A stretch of 39,346 nucleotides of DNA from an uncultured Acidiferrobacteraceae bacterium. GTDB lineage: Bacteria > Pseudomonadota > Gammaproteobacteria > Arenicellales > UBA868. The stretch is taken from assembly GCA_913031305.1 (NCBI GenBank), contig CAJWEF010000007.1:1-39346 (forward strand), read 5' to 3'. A program made the translations under genes and the position numbers. The notes below the pieces were generated by a model that saw nothing but the letters and a program-made list of their open reading frames with translations, searched no databases and was not told the DNA's origin. Shown one piece after another: positions 7,721-16,711 of this stretch; position 1 is the stretch's first letter; the number at the start of each line of letters is the position of its first letter.

Positions 7721-8844
7721 AAGACCCCTGCTTTCATCTCAAGCTCATTGGCAACAGTATCCTTCAGGGCCAGTTCCACGATCACGCGGGTACCCTCTCC
7801 AGGTTCACTCTCGACACCAAGAGCGGCCCCCAGCGCCTCTGCACGTTCGCGCATGATTGCCAGTCCAAAATGGTGATCTGTGTCGTGGTCCTCGGCCTCT
7901 GGTGTAAACCCGGTGCCATCATCTTCGATAATCACCCGAAAACGACCCGCGTTGTCCTGGCTCAGCAACACCCGAACCATGTTGGCCCGGCTGTGTTTGC
8001 GGGCATTGGTCAAAGCCTCCTGGACGATACGCAACACCTGGTTTTCTTCTTCGGCGCCAAGTTCCACGTCATGCGCCTGATTTTGTAAAACGGCCTCGGT
8101 CCCGGTTTCCTTGCGAAAACGTGACAACAACTTACGGATACCGGGCATCAGCCCATGCTTGGAGACGGGTGCCCGAAAATACGCGATCAGTTCGCGCAAC
8201 TCGACGTTGGCCTCGTCCAGGCTACCCTGGATGCGTTCCATCTCCTGCCATACTGCCAGTTCATTATCCTGGCGCAAAGTATCATCAAGCACACGAACCT
8301 GGAATCTTAGGCTGGCCAATGTCTGGGCCAGCGAATCATGCAACTCATTGGCAAGTTGCGCGCGCTGCTCCAGGCGATCCCGCTGCGCCTGTAACTCATG
8401 CTCGCGCTCATGCGCCAGAGATTCCAGCCACTCGGCGAGTCGGTTGATGTCCTCACCCAGGCCACTCATGGCTTTGACGTCGGATAACTGCAGCCGTGAC
8501 GATAAGTCGCCCTGGCGAATCTCAGATGCCCAAAGCCGTACCCGCAGCAACGGCCATAGTAGCCACTGACGTATCCGCACCAGCAAAACTCCAAGACTCA
8601 CCAGTAGAGCCACGGACGTTGCCGCAAGCCAGACACCCAACTGACCGGGCACGGCCGGGCGAATACTGAGTATCAATGCGAGCGCAACTGCTGTCAGGGC
8701 CAGAAACAGAACTAAGGCAGCCAACCATTGAAAGCGCTGTTGCAAAGCACGTCCTGTGGGCGGCTGAGAGCTGACAGATGGGATTGTACCTAAAGGCACC
8801 CCAGAATCGGCGCGTGGGTCGTTCGATGGGCCGGCTATATCCAC
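7717..8844 (-). CDS. NarX-type histidine kinase lacking a periplasmic sensor domain
   Basis: Membrane HisKA_3-family sensor kinase. Two membrane segments (about residues 38-60 and 69-91) are joined by a loop of only about seven residues, so there is no NarX nitrate-binding P-box region. Then come a HAMP-like linker (to ~145), a coiled coil, the phosphoacceptor H169 in ANELHDSLAQTL, and a HATPase_c domain with EALTNARKHS (N-box) and DDGTGF (G-box). The reading frame opens with GTG at 8844; the first ~35 residues are low-complexity and the true start may be a little downstream. The signal it senses is unknown, perhaps membrane or redox state. It is encoded just after the dsr operon on the same strand, 145 bases from dsrR. 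Confidence 0.88.
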   Translation of the reverse strand: MDIAGPSNDPRADSGVPLGTIPSVSSQPPTGRALQQRFQWLAALVLFLALTAVALALILSIRPAVPGQLGVWLAATSVALLVSLGVLLVRIRQWLLWPLLRVRLWASEIRQGDLSSRLQLSDVKAMSGLGEDINRLAEWLESLAHEREHELQAQRDRLEQRAQLANELHDSLAQTLASLRFQVRVLDDTLRQDNELAVWQEMERIQGSLDEANVELRELIAYFRAPVSKHGLMPGIRKLLSRFRKETGTEAVLQNQAHDVELGAEEENQVLRIVQEALTNARKHSRANMVRVLLSQDNAGRFRVIIEDDGTGFTPEAEDHDTDHHFGLAIMRERAEALGAALGVESEPGEGTRVIVELALKDTVANELEMKAGVL

Positions 8845-8989
8845 GGCACCATTTCGCTACAAAGCCGCCGCCTGGCGCAGGTAACTCCTGCGCCTCCATC
8901 GCCGGGTTTGCAAGTTAAGGACGGGAATATGTACACGACATACAAGTATAGGAGCAGCTACGACCCGCCACAATGTCATTGACCACCTT

Positions 8990-9310
8990 CTAGTCTGGCT
9001 CAGGCGGCTCAAACAGCGGGTCGTTTGGGTTGAGGAAGATAAACTGCGGCTCAGTCTCATTTTCCGGCGTGTCAAAATCAAGCACAGCGCCACTAAGCAG
9101 TTCCGTGCTGGTTGGTGCAATCAGAATATCTACCTCGTGCTGAGCGAAGCGGGTATCATTTTCCGCTGGCTCATCAAAACCCATCGCATACTCGATCGAC
9201 CCATCGGCCACACGCAAGCCAGCGATGCGCAGTGCCAGGTTCTGCATAGCACTGCTGTTTGCTGAAACAAGAATCTGTTTTGCAGCCTTTTCCGTTATAC
9301 GCAATAACAT
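8990..9310 (-). CDS. dsrR: DsrR, A-type-scaffold-like protein without cysteines
   Basis: Last gene of the dsr run. The 106 residues show the IscA/HesB fold pattern (MLLRITEKAAKQIL at the start and FIFLNPNDPLFEPP at the end) but contain no cysteine at all. All three cysteines used by A-type Fe-S scaffolds are therefore missing. This is the hallmark of DsrR, which in Allochromatium vinosum affects dsr expression or protein levels rather than building clusters. It lies 55 bases downstream of dsrN. Confidence 0.88.
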   Translation of the reverse strand: MLLRITEKAAKQILVSANSSAMQNLALRIAGLRVADGSIEYAMGFDEPAENDTRFAQHEVDILIAPTSTELLSGAVLDFDTPENETEPQFIFLNPNDPLFEPPEPD

Positions 9311-9365
9311 ATTTGTCCGGTGTCTCCAGTTAATATCGTGTTAATTTTGGTGGGCTACAGGCTTT

Positions 9366-10751
9366 TCAGGTGCGCAGCGCGCGAACAAACGCGGTAAAGG
9401 CATCAACCCATGGATTGGTCTGAACGTGGCGCTGATGGACGTACGTCGCCAGCAGATTGTGAATATGGATGCCATCGCGAACGCCGTCCAGGCCATAGCC
9501 TCGCTCGACGGACAATACTGTACTCGTGCTCTCAGGGAGGCCTTCCAGGTGGGAGTAGTGAAACTCGTGCGCGTTGTAGACTGTGTCCGGTGCGCCCGCT
9601 ACCATTGGCCAGGGATGCTCGGCTAAGGCCCGAAACTGCATGTAGCCCCGCCCTACCGGCCTTTGCCCCACCTGCGTGTCGGCTGGAATCACACCCACCA
9701 TCGGCTTGCATACTCCCTGCCAACTGATAGATCGGGTCAGATACATCAGACCTCCGCATTCGGCGTACGCTGGGCCGCCACCCTCTATAAAGGCGCGAAT
9801 GGCATCGCGCAGGGGGGTATTGGCCGACAGAGCCTCGATAAAGCACTCGGGAAACCCGCCGCCGATGAATAGCCCGTCTACCGGTGGTAAGCGGGCATCA
9901 TTGAGGGTATCAAAGGGCACTAACTCGGCACCGGCCCGCTCAAAAGCGCTAAGGTCATCCGGGTAGTAAAAACCAAATGCCCGGTCACGGGCGATGCCGA
10001 TACGTAGCGGGCGGCCACGAGTCACGCGGTTCGATGGAGAAACCTCTGCTGGGCCTGGAGATTTGGCCGAAGGCGCATCGGTCAATGTCAACAGCGCATC
10101 CAGGGCAACGTCGTTTTCAACCACGTCCGCTATCTGCTCGATACGCAATGCCGCCTCGCAATCCTCGTTCCCAGGCACGAGACCCAAATGACGTTCATCG
10201 ATCACAAACTTTGGTGTGCGACCGATTGCACCCAATACCGGCAAGTCAGTGTAGTACTCGATCGCAGCGCGCAGCTTGTGTTCCTGGCGTGGTCCGGCCA
10301 CCCGGTTGAGGATGACCCCACCAATCCGTACATCCGGGTCGAACTGGGTATAGCCCGTCAGCAGCGGCGCCACCCCGCGGGTGATGCCAGTGACATCCAG
10401 TATCAGTATCACCGGCAGGTCCAGCAAAGTGGCCAGTGCGGCGTTACTGTCAGAGCCCTTTACATCCAGCCCATCGTGCAAGCCCTTGTTGCCTTCGACC
10501 AGTACGATGTCAGCATCATGCTGGTGCGCCTGGAAACACGACTGGATCTCGTTCTCACCCATGGTGAAAAAATCAAGATTCCAACAAGGCCGTGCGCTCG
10601 CCCGAGCCAGCCACAGTGGATCAATATAGTCAGGCCCTTTCTTGAAGGTCGATACGCTCAGCCCACGACGCCGGTACGCCGCACACAGACCAATACTCAC
10701 CAGGGTCTTGCCTGAGGATTTGTGTGCGGCAGAAAGAAGTAGGCGGTTCAA
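9366..10751 (-). CDS. dsrN: DsrN, siroheme amidase (CobB/CbiA-like)
   Basis: Glutamine-dependent amidase related to cobyrinic acid a,c-diamide synthase. In dsr operons it is thought to amidate siroheme, giving the siroamide cofactor of DsrAB. The N-terminal dethiobiotin-synthetase-like ATP domain begins LLLSAAHKSSGKT (P-loop at ~7-16) and includes KGPDYIDPLW and EGNKGLHDG. The C-terminal class I glutamine amidotransferase domain has the nucleophile cysteine in YAECGGLMYL and a late histidine in HNLLATYVHQRH. The only usable start is TTG at 10751, because a TGA lies two codons upstream. The protein is 461 residues, typical for CbiA. It sits between dsrP and dsrR. Confidence 0.92.
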   Translation of the reverse strand: MNRLLLSAAHKSSGKTLVSIGLCAAYRRRGLSVSTFKKGPDYIDPLWLARASARPCWNLDFFTMGENEIQSCFQAHQHDADIVLVEGNKGLHDGLDVKGSDSNAALATLLDLPVILILDVTGITRGVAPLLTGYTQFDPDVRIGGVILNRVAGPRQEHKLRAAIEYYTDLPVLGAIGRTPKFVIDERHLGLVPGNEDCEAALRIEQIADVVENDVALDALLTLTDAPSAKSPGPAEVSPSNRVTRGRPLRIGIARDRAFGFYYPDDLSAFERAGAELVPFDTLNDARLPPVDGLFIGGGFPECFIEALSANTPLRDAIRAFIEGGGPAYAECGGLMYLTRSISWQGVCKPMVGVIPADTQVGQRPVGRGYMQFRALAEHPWPMVAGAPDTVYNAHEFHYSHLEGLPESTSTVLSVERGYGLDGVRDGIHIHNLLATYVHQRHVQTNPWVDAFTAFVRALRT

Positions 10752-10806
10752 GAGTCAAAGTCAGTCGATACCTGCCGGGCGGTGCAAAAGCGGGCAGCGG
10801 GGCCGG

Positions 10807-11997
10807 CTAGTCCTGGTTTTCACCAGTCATCTGGACCGGTACAAACGGCAATATGCGAATCCCAATCAGGGTCACCAGCACTGCTAACCCCATCCCACCC
10901 ATACCAAGTGCGAGTTCGGCCAGCGATGGCGTGTAGTCGGCGATAACGCCATCGTAAAATGTACTGGTAACCGAGTAACCCGGGAAGAGTTCCAGGGGGA
11001 AAACCTGGCCACCAATAATCAATACGTACACCTGGGTCAGGGCGCCCACAACCACCAGCAAAGCGGCAGCAATGAGATAACCGCGCTGGCAAAAACGCGG
11101 CAGCAGCAGCAAGATAGCCGGCACCATAGTGCCTAGCAGAATCTGTACCCCCCAGAACAACAAAGTGTAGATTCCCCCGTCGACCAGGATGAACTGCTCC
11201 AGCTGGTGGTGGCCGGTCACGTACAGCTTGGTCAAATGATCTACCGCGACCAGATAAGCCACGCCGATCACAAAAAAGCCCAGCAATCGGCGCAGTTTTT
11301 GCGCCAGCGCTGGATCCATGGTCGCGCCGTTGATCCAAAAGATCAGCATGCCAATAAGCAGCGTCAACGCCGTGCCAAATGACAGTGACATCACGATAAA
11401 AAGCGGCGCCATGACCGCGCTGTCGAAAGCCTCGCGTGCGACCAGGAAACCAAAAATAGAACCTGTACCAGTGGTAAGCACGAGACGCCAGATAAACGCT
11501 GCTGTGCCCACCCGCGCGGTAAAGCGATTCATACGCGGTTCAAACATCATCCACAGGTAGATCCCAACGATGAACATGAAGCCGATATAAAGAAAGATAT
11601 TCCAGGCAAAAATAGACTTAAAGTTGTAGTGGGTCATAGCCACAATCAACCGATCCGGCCGGCCCAGGTCGAGCACCAGCACCGCTAGTCCTCCCGACAG
11701 CAAGGCGATAGCCAACAGTGCAGACAGACGTGCCAGGGGCTTGTAGTCGTCGCGAGCAAAGACCGATGCGATAGAGGCAGTATTGAGCGCGCCGGACGCA
11801 GCGACAATAAGGAAAATCGCAAAAACATGGGGGACGCCCCAGACAACCTGGTTGCTCATGCCGGTCACCCAGTGGCCAGCGCTTTCCATGTGCTCGGCAC
11901 CAATCAACCCGGCCAGCGTGATTACCCCGGCAATCGCTGATATCAGCCAATAACCGCGGCTACTGCTGACGCTCTGAAAATAGGCGCTCTTCATCAT
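10807..11997 (-). CDS. dsrP: DsrP, NrfD-like membrane quinol-interacting subunit
   Basis: Integral membrane subunit of the DsrMKJOP complex, of the NrfD/PsrC family that exchanges electrons with the quinone pool. The 396 residues contain about ten hydrophobic segments, from YWLISAIAGVITLAGLIGAE to LALGMGGMGLAVLVTLIGIRI. The ATG at 11997 is two bases after the dsrO stop, so expression is coupled. A second in-frame ATG follows at 11994. Confidence 0.92.
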   Translation of the reverse strand: MMKSAYFQSVSSSRGYWLISAIAGVITLAGLIGAEHMESAGHWVTGMSNQVVWGVPHVFAIFLIVAASGALNTASIASVFARDDYKPLARLSALLAIALLSGGLAVLVLDLGRPDRLIVAMTHYNFKSIFAWNIFLYIGFMFIVGIYLWMMFEPRMNRFTARVGTAAFIWRLVLTTGTGSIFGFLVAREAFDSAVMAPLFIVMSLSFGTALTLLIGMLIFWINGATMDPALAQKLRRLLGFFVIGVAYLVAVDHLTKLYVTGHHQLEQFILVDGGIYTLLFWGVQILLGTMVPAILLLLPRFCQRGYLIAAALLVVVGALTQVYVLIIGGQVFPLELFPGYSVTSTFYDGVIADYTPSLAELALGMGGMGLAVLVTLIGIRILPFVPVQMTGENQD

Positions 11998-11999
11998 GC

Positions 12000-12749
12000 T
12001 TACAGGCCGCGATAGCGCACCGCGGTATTGAGTTTCAGGTCTGCGCGAAGTTCACGGGTTGTGGTCTCCGCAAGCTGCGTGGCCAAGGGATCGTTGCGAT
12101 CGTTAATGTCGCCAAAAACCAGAGCCTCGCGACCGGCGTCGGTACAGGCCTCAACACAGGCAGGCGACTCGTCGCGATCCACCCGATGAACGCAGAGCGT
12201 ACAACTTTCCACTACGCCCTTGCCGCGTGGAGCGTGGGTTTTCTGTCCGGTGAGATCCTCGTGAATGAAAGAGCGCGCCTTGTACGGGCAAGCCATCATG
12301 CAGTAACGACAGCCGATGCAAGTATGTTTATCCACCAAGACAATGCCATCTGCTCGTCGGAACGATGCCCCGGTGGGGCAAACATCAACACAAGGGGGTT
12401 CTTCGCAATGTTGGCACATCAGCGGCAGTGACAGTTGGCGCCCGGTATTGTTGTCTACGAGATCTACCTTACGGATCCACTGGGCATCGGTCTGCGGCCG
12501 CTCACTGTCACCGAGGCCGTGTTCGGTATTGCAGGCAGACACACAGGCATCGCAACCACTGACACAGCGATCTACATCGACCAGCAAACCCCAGCGCTGA
12601 GCTGCACTGGCTGGCTCGTCTTGCGCGCGAGCCAGTGCCAAATCGACCAGACGTACCCCGGGCGCCAGCGCCAACAAGGCAACACCAGCACTGGCCTGAG
12701 TGAAGAATGTCCGGCGTGGGCTGGCAGGGCTGGAATTTTTCATATCCAT
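12000..12749 (-). CDS. dsrO: DsrO, periplasmic Tat-exported iron-sulfur subunit
   Basis: Periplasmic ferredoxin-like subunit of DsrMKJOP. Near the N-terminus is a twin-arginine signal, SPRRTFFTQASAGVALLALA. The mature part carries four cysteine groups for [4Fe-4S] clusters: CVSGCDACVSAC, CQHCEEPPCVDVCP, CIGCRYCMMACP and CTLCVHR...CVEAC. I placed the start at the ATG at 12749 (MDMKNSSPASPRR); an ATG two codons later at 12743 is equally possible. The frame is open further upstream to 12818, but that would overlap dsrJ and add 23 residues before the Tat signal. Product about 249 residues. It lies between dsrJ and dsrP, as in Allochromatium. Confidence 0.93.
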   Translation of the reverse strand: MDMKNSSPASPRRTFFTQASAGVALLALAPGVRLVDLALARAQDEPASAAQRWGLLVDVDRCVSGCDACVSACNTEHGLGDSERPQTDAQWIRKVDLVDNNTGRQLSLPLMCQHCEEPPCVDVCPTGASFRRADGIVLVDKHTCIGCRYCMMACPYKARSFIHEDLTGQKTHAPRGKGVVESCTLCVHRVDRDESPACVEACTDAGREALVFGDINDRNDPLATQLAETTTRELRADLKLNTAVRYRGL

Positions 12750-12759
12750 AACGATAGAT

Positions 12760-13188
12760 TCAGGGCGACTGGCTGACGCGTTCAGACGGGCGCGCTGCGT
12801 GGCAGCTAAAGCAGTCAATCTTCACCGCCGCATAAACATGACAGCTCTGACAGAACTGGCCTTTCGCGTTCACCGGTACGAATCGACCCTGTGCGTCTTT
12901 ATCTGCGTGACAGTCAATGCATCCAGCCAGGCTGTGCCGCGGGGTGCGAATACCCTCGCGCACTGTTTTGTCGCGCTGGTGTTTGAGAAATTCGAAGTGA
13001 TCCCGACGCATGATATCCACCGGCTCGACGCACTGTTCGCCACGTGCACTGGGAAATACCGGCTGGCTGACTTCTGCATAGACTTCAATCACGCTCGTAC
13101 CCAGCGATAGAGCAATAGTCATCACGACTACCCGCATGGCACAACTTAACCACTTACACCCGCGTTCAATTAAGTCGCCCCAGATCAT
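12760..13188 (-). CDS. dsrJ: DsrJ, periplasmic triheme cytochrome c
   Basis: Membrane-anchored triheme c-type cytochrome of DsrMKJOP. Three heme motifs are visible: CIDCH, CQSCH and CFSCH. Upstream of them, Cys in ARGEQCVEP is at the position expected for the unusual His/Cys heme ligand described in A. vinosum DsrJ. An N-terminal hydrophobic stretch (MRVVVMTIALSLGTSVIEVY) is an uncleaved signal or anchor. I chose the ATG at 13188, 15 bases after the dsrL stop; the ATG at 13137 directly before the hydrophobic stretch is an alternative. The frame is open to 13368, but that part overlaps dsrL and reads as noise. About 142 residues. Confidence 0.9.
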   Translation of the reverse strand: MIWGDLIERGCKWLSCAMRVVVMTIALSLGTSVIEVYAEVSQPVFPSARGEQCVEPVDIMRRDHFEFLKHQRDKTVREGIRTPRHSLAGCIDCHADKDAQGRFVPVNAKGQFCQSCHVYAAVKIDCFSCHAARPSERVSQSP

Positions 13189-13202
13189 AGTGGTTAGCTT
13201 TA

Positions 13203-15152
13203 TTAGCCCATACCCATGTCGATGTACCCGCTCGGACAGACATCGGCGCAGATATGGCAGCCCACGCATTTGTTGTAATCGGTATCGACATAGCGCCCCG
13301 TGGTGGACTGGTCTTTGTTGACCCGAAATACCGCATCCTGGGGGCAGAAGATCACGCAGTTGTTGCACTCAAAACATAAACCACAACTCATGCAGCGCTC
13401 AGCTTCGGCGCGGGCAGCCTCATCAACCAGGCCATGGTGACGCTCTTCGAAATGCCCCAACACCTCTTCAGCGCCGGGAACGGTCGCTTGACGAAGGTGG
13501 CGCGGAGTCTGCTCAAAATGCCCCAGGAAAAGTTTATCGGCTGAAATTATCTCGTGTGCCGAACGATCTTCGTAGTTATGCACTGCGAAATTCGCGTCTG
13601 CGGTACCCCAGGCCTGGGTGTGATCGTATTCTGTCGGAGCCAACGATTGCTCATTAAGCTTGGACAGCAAATTGAAATGGTGCACATCTACTTTAGGTCG
13701 CCGGGTCGCATCGCGCGCCTGTAAATAATGATCAATACTCTCAGACGCAATAGAGGCTTGTCCAATGGCCGTAGTCAGAAGATGCGGGCGAACGATGTCC
13801 CCAGCTACGAAATGTCCGGGCCGATCCGGCACCTGGAAATACCGATCAGCGTCGATGAAGCTCCTCTCGTTACCGATCTCCTCAATGCCGTTGAGATCCC
13901 CGGATTGGCCGATGGCAGAGACGATCAGATCCGCCTCCACCTCAAACTCTGTTCCCTTAAGGGGTGTCGGCACCCCCTTTTCGTTAACACTGCATTTGGC
14001 CAGACGCAAACCGGTGGCGCGACCTGAGCTATCTTTCATCAAAGCGACTGGCATCACACCATTAAGAATAGTCACGCCCTCGGTCAGCGCATCGTCGACT
14101 TCTTCGTCGGTCGCGGTCATCTTAGGACGCTCAAACAACGCTGTGAGCGTAACCTGCGCGCCCTCACGGACCGCAGCCATGGCCGCGTCATGTGCAGCGT
14201 AACCACCGATCACTTCTTCGGGGCGGTCTTTCGCATGAATCTGGTCGATCTTGCCCAGGCGTCGCGCCACTGAAACCACGTCGATGGATGTATCGCCGCC
14301 GCCAATACAAAGCACCTTTTCAGCCGTTACCTTCATGGTGCCTTTGTTAAACGCATCCAAAAATGCCACACCAGAAACGCAGTTAGGCGTATCAGCCCAG
14401 CCTTCAACCGGCAGATCACGACCGGCCTGGCAGCCAATCGCCCACAGGATCGCATCGTAATCAGCCTCGAGCTCGGCAATGGAGATATCCTTGCCAATAC
14501 GCACCCCGGTGCGCACCTCGATATCTCCTATTTCGATAATGCGTTCAATTTCCCGATCAAGTCGTTCGCGTGGCGTGCGATAGTCGGGGATGCCGTACCG
14601 AAACATGCCCCCGAGCTGTTCTTGGAATTCAAAAATAGTGACGCTGTAACCCTTGCGGCGCAACTGGTAAGCCCCGGCGAGTCCCGCAGGGCCTCCGCCG
14701 ACGATAGCGACGCGCTTGTCGCCCACCGGCGGAGGGCTCTCAAACCGGTAACCTTGAGAAAACGCGGTATCACCGATGAATTGCTCCACCGAGTTAATGC
14801 CGACAAAATCATCAACGTTGTTGCGGTTACAACCATCTTCGCAGGGTGCCGGACAGACTCGCCCCATCATGGCGGGAAAGGGATTGGCCTCAGTGGCCCG
14901 GCGAAACGCATATTCCTGCCATGTCATATCCTTAAGGGGCGGCTCTATGCCACGAACAATCTGCAGCCAGCCGCGGATATCCTCGCCCGAGGGGCAACTA
15001 CCCTGGCACGGCGGCGTACGATGAACATAAGTGGGGCACTTGTGCGAGTGATCTGCATCAAAAATGTTTTTCTTGAAGTCATGCCACTCGTAATCTCCCT
15101 CTTCATACTTTCGAAAAGTCAGATTGGTGGTGTGTTCTTCGGAAACTGCCAT
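13203..15152 (-). CDS. dsrL: DsrL, NAD(P)H:acceptor iron-sulfur flavoprotein
   Basis: Cytoplasmic GltD-like flavoprotein that works with DsrAB and takes up the electrons released in sulfur oxidation. The N-terminal Fe-S part has PPCQGSCPSGEDIRGWL. Two dinucleotide folds follow (VAIVGGGPAGLAGAYQLRRK for FAD, VLCIGGGDTSIDVVSVARRL for NAD(P)H). The C-terminus is a 2[4Fe-4S] ferredoxin domain (CMSCGLCFECNNCVIFCP and CVGCHICADVCPSG). The ATG at 15152 is preceded by a good AGAGGA site, so it is preferred over the in-frame start at 15185. That gives 649 residues, near the A. vinosum protein. Confidence 0.95.
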   Translation of the reverse strand: MAVSEEHTTNLTFRKYEEGDYEWHDFKKNIFDADHSHKCPTYVHRTPPCQGSCPSGEDIRGWLQIVRGIEPPLKDMTWQEYAFRRATEANPFPAMMGRVCPAPCEDGCNRNNVDDFVGINSVEQFIGDTAFSQGYRFESPPPVGDKRVAIVGGGPAGLAGAYQLRRKGYSVTIFEFQEQLGGMFRYGIPDYRTPRERLDREIERIIEIGDIEVRTGVRIGKDISIAELEADYDAILWAIGCQAGRDLPVEGWADTPNCVSGVAFLDAFNKGTMKVTAEKVLCIGGGDTSIDVVSVARRLGKIDQIHAKDRPEEVIGGYAAHDAAMAAVREGAQVTLTALFERPKMTATDEEVDDALTEGVTILNGVMPVALMKDSSGRATGLRLAKCSVNEKGVPTPLKGTEFEVEADLIVSAIGQSGDLNGIEEIGNERSFIDADRYFQVPDRPGHFVAGDIVRPHLLTTAIGQASIASESIDHYLQARDATRRPKVDVHHFNLLSKLNEQSLAPTEYDHTQAWGTADANFAVHNYEDRSAHEIISADKLFLGHFEQTPRHLRQATVPGAEEVLGHFEERHHGLVDEAARAEAERCMSCGLCFECNNCVIFCPQDAVFRVNKDQSTTGRYVDTDYNKCVGCHICADVCPSGYIDMGMG

Positions 15153-15199
15153 CGCGAAATTCCTCTGATTGTTTATCGTGTCCACTCGTTGCGGAATGT

Positions 15200-16696
15200 T
15201 CAGTGTTGGCTGTCAAATACCAGTGCGTCACCAATCAACTGGTGGACGCTGATAATCATGTCCATTTCCATGCCGTAATAGGGTAATACCTTGCTGAACT
15301 GGCTCTTACAAATCGCGCAGATCGCGGCCATATGAGTGACGCCATGTTGCTCGATCACCTGCTGTAGCGCCTGAGCTCGAGGTAGTGCTCCTTTCACGCG
15401 CAGTTCAATGAGATCATCAGTCAACAACCCGCCACCGCCGCCACAACAGAAGGTATGCTCGTGAATCGTGTCCGGCGCCATGTCCACAAAATGACTGCAG
15501 GCAAAGCGGATCAACTCACGCGGAATGGTGAACTGGCCTCCGGGAACGCTCCCTAAGCGCGAGCCTCGCGAGACATTACACGAGTCATGAAAGGTAACCA
15601 CTTTATCGTCATTCGCCTTCGCATCAAGTTTCAAAGCGCCACGCTGTAGCAGGTCGTAGGTGAATTCGCAGATATGTTGAGGCACCGGGTACGCAGGATC
15701 CAGAAAATCAAAAGGCCCGATCAAAGTATTCCAGAAACTGTAGGCCACCCGCCATGCGTGGCCACACTCGCCCACGACAATACGCTTTACGCCCAGATCA
15801 ATGGCTGCTTGACGTATACGCTGCGCGACTTTTTGCATATTCTCGTAATTGCCGATAAAGATACCAAAATTGGCCGCTTCCGAAGCGTATGAGCTCAAGG
15901 TCCAGCTGATACCGGCCTGGTGAAACACCTTGGCATAACCAATCAGACCATCTACGTGTGGCTCGGCAAAAAAATCCGCCGACGGTGTCACTAACAACAC
16001 CTCTGCGCCGTGCTGATCCAGTGGAAATTTGACTGGCACGCTGATGTCTTCTTCAACTTCCTCTTCCAGACCTTCCAGGGTATTCGCCAGGGCAGGCTCG
16101 GGAAGGCCGAGGTTGTTGCCAATGATATGAACTTTGCCAATGATTTCATTGGAGTATTTCTGGCCCATACCGATCGCTGCCAGAATCTCTCGCCCGGCCA
16201 TGGTGATCTCGGCAGTATCAATGCCAAACGGGCAATACACTGAGCAACGCCGGCACTCAGAGCACTGGTGGTAGTAGCTATACCAATCGTTGATCAGGTC
16301 CTCACTCAGTTCCACCGCGCCCACCAGGCGAGGAAACCATTTCCCGGCCAACGTGAAATAGCGTCGATAGACTTTGCGTAACAGATCCTGGCGGGCCACC
16401 GGCATATTCTTGGGATCACCAGTCCCAAGATAGTAGTGGCACTTATCAGTACACGCGCCGCACTTGACACAGGCGTCGAGAAAAACCGGCAACGAGCGGT
16501 ACTTGCCCAATAACTCGTCCATTTTCGCCAGGGCCACATCCTGCCAGTCATCGACCAATTTGCCTGGAAAACCCAGGCCCTGCTGGTGTTCCGGCTTAGC
16601 CACAAAGGGTCGGCTGTGGGCCATGGCATCGCGCTGGAGGGCGGGCGTTGTCAGCAGTTCACCCAGAGGCGGTGTCTCAAATTCGATCTTAAGCAT
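15200..16696 (-). CDS. dsrK: DsrK, HdrD-like catalytic subunit of DsrMKJOP
   Basis: Cytoplasmic-face iron-sulfur subunit related to heterodisulfide reductase HdrD; it is believed to act on the DsrC trisulfide/disulfide. Two [4Fe-4S] motifs occur in the first half (CVKCGACTDKCHYYL and CSECRRCSVYCPFG). CCG-domain elements follow (VVGECGHAW, FHDSCNVSRGSRLG, HTFCCGGGGGLL and AICAICKSQFSK), which in HdrB/D proteins hold the noncubane catalytic cluster. The protein is 498 residues. It starts 15 bases after the dsrM stop. Confidence 0.95.
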   Translation of the reverse strand: MLKIEFETPPLGELLTTPALQRDAMAHSRPFVAKPEHQQGLGFPGKLVDDWQDVALAKMDELLGKYRSLPVFLDACVKCGACTDKCHYYLGTGDPKNMPVARQDLLRKVYRRYFTLAGKWFPRLVGAVELSEDLINDWYSYYHQCSECRRCSVYCPFGIDTAEITMAGREILAAIGMGQKYSNEIIGKVHIIGNNLGLPEPALANTLEGLEEEVEEDISVPVKFPLDQHGAEVLLVTPSADFFAEPHVDGLIGYAKVFHQAGISWTLSSYASEAANFGIFIGNYENMQKVAQRIRQAAIDLGVKRIVVGECGHAWRVAYSFWNTLIGPFDFLDPAYPVPQHICEFTYDLLQRGALKLDAKANDDKVVTFHDSCNVSRGSRLGSVPGGQFTIPRELIRFACSHFVDMAPDTIHEHTFCCGGGGGLLTDDLIELRVKGALPRAQALQQVIEQHGVTHMAAICAICKSQFSKVLPYYGMEMDMIISVHQLIGDALVFDSQH

Positions 16697-16711
16697 AATC
16701 AGGCTGCGGCC

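Noticed and set aside
14622-15278. 218-codon plus-strand frame
   Set aside because: It lies opposite dsrL and the end of dsrK, both strongly supported.
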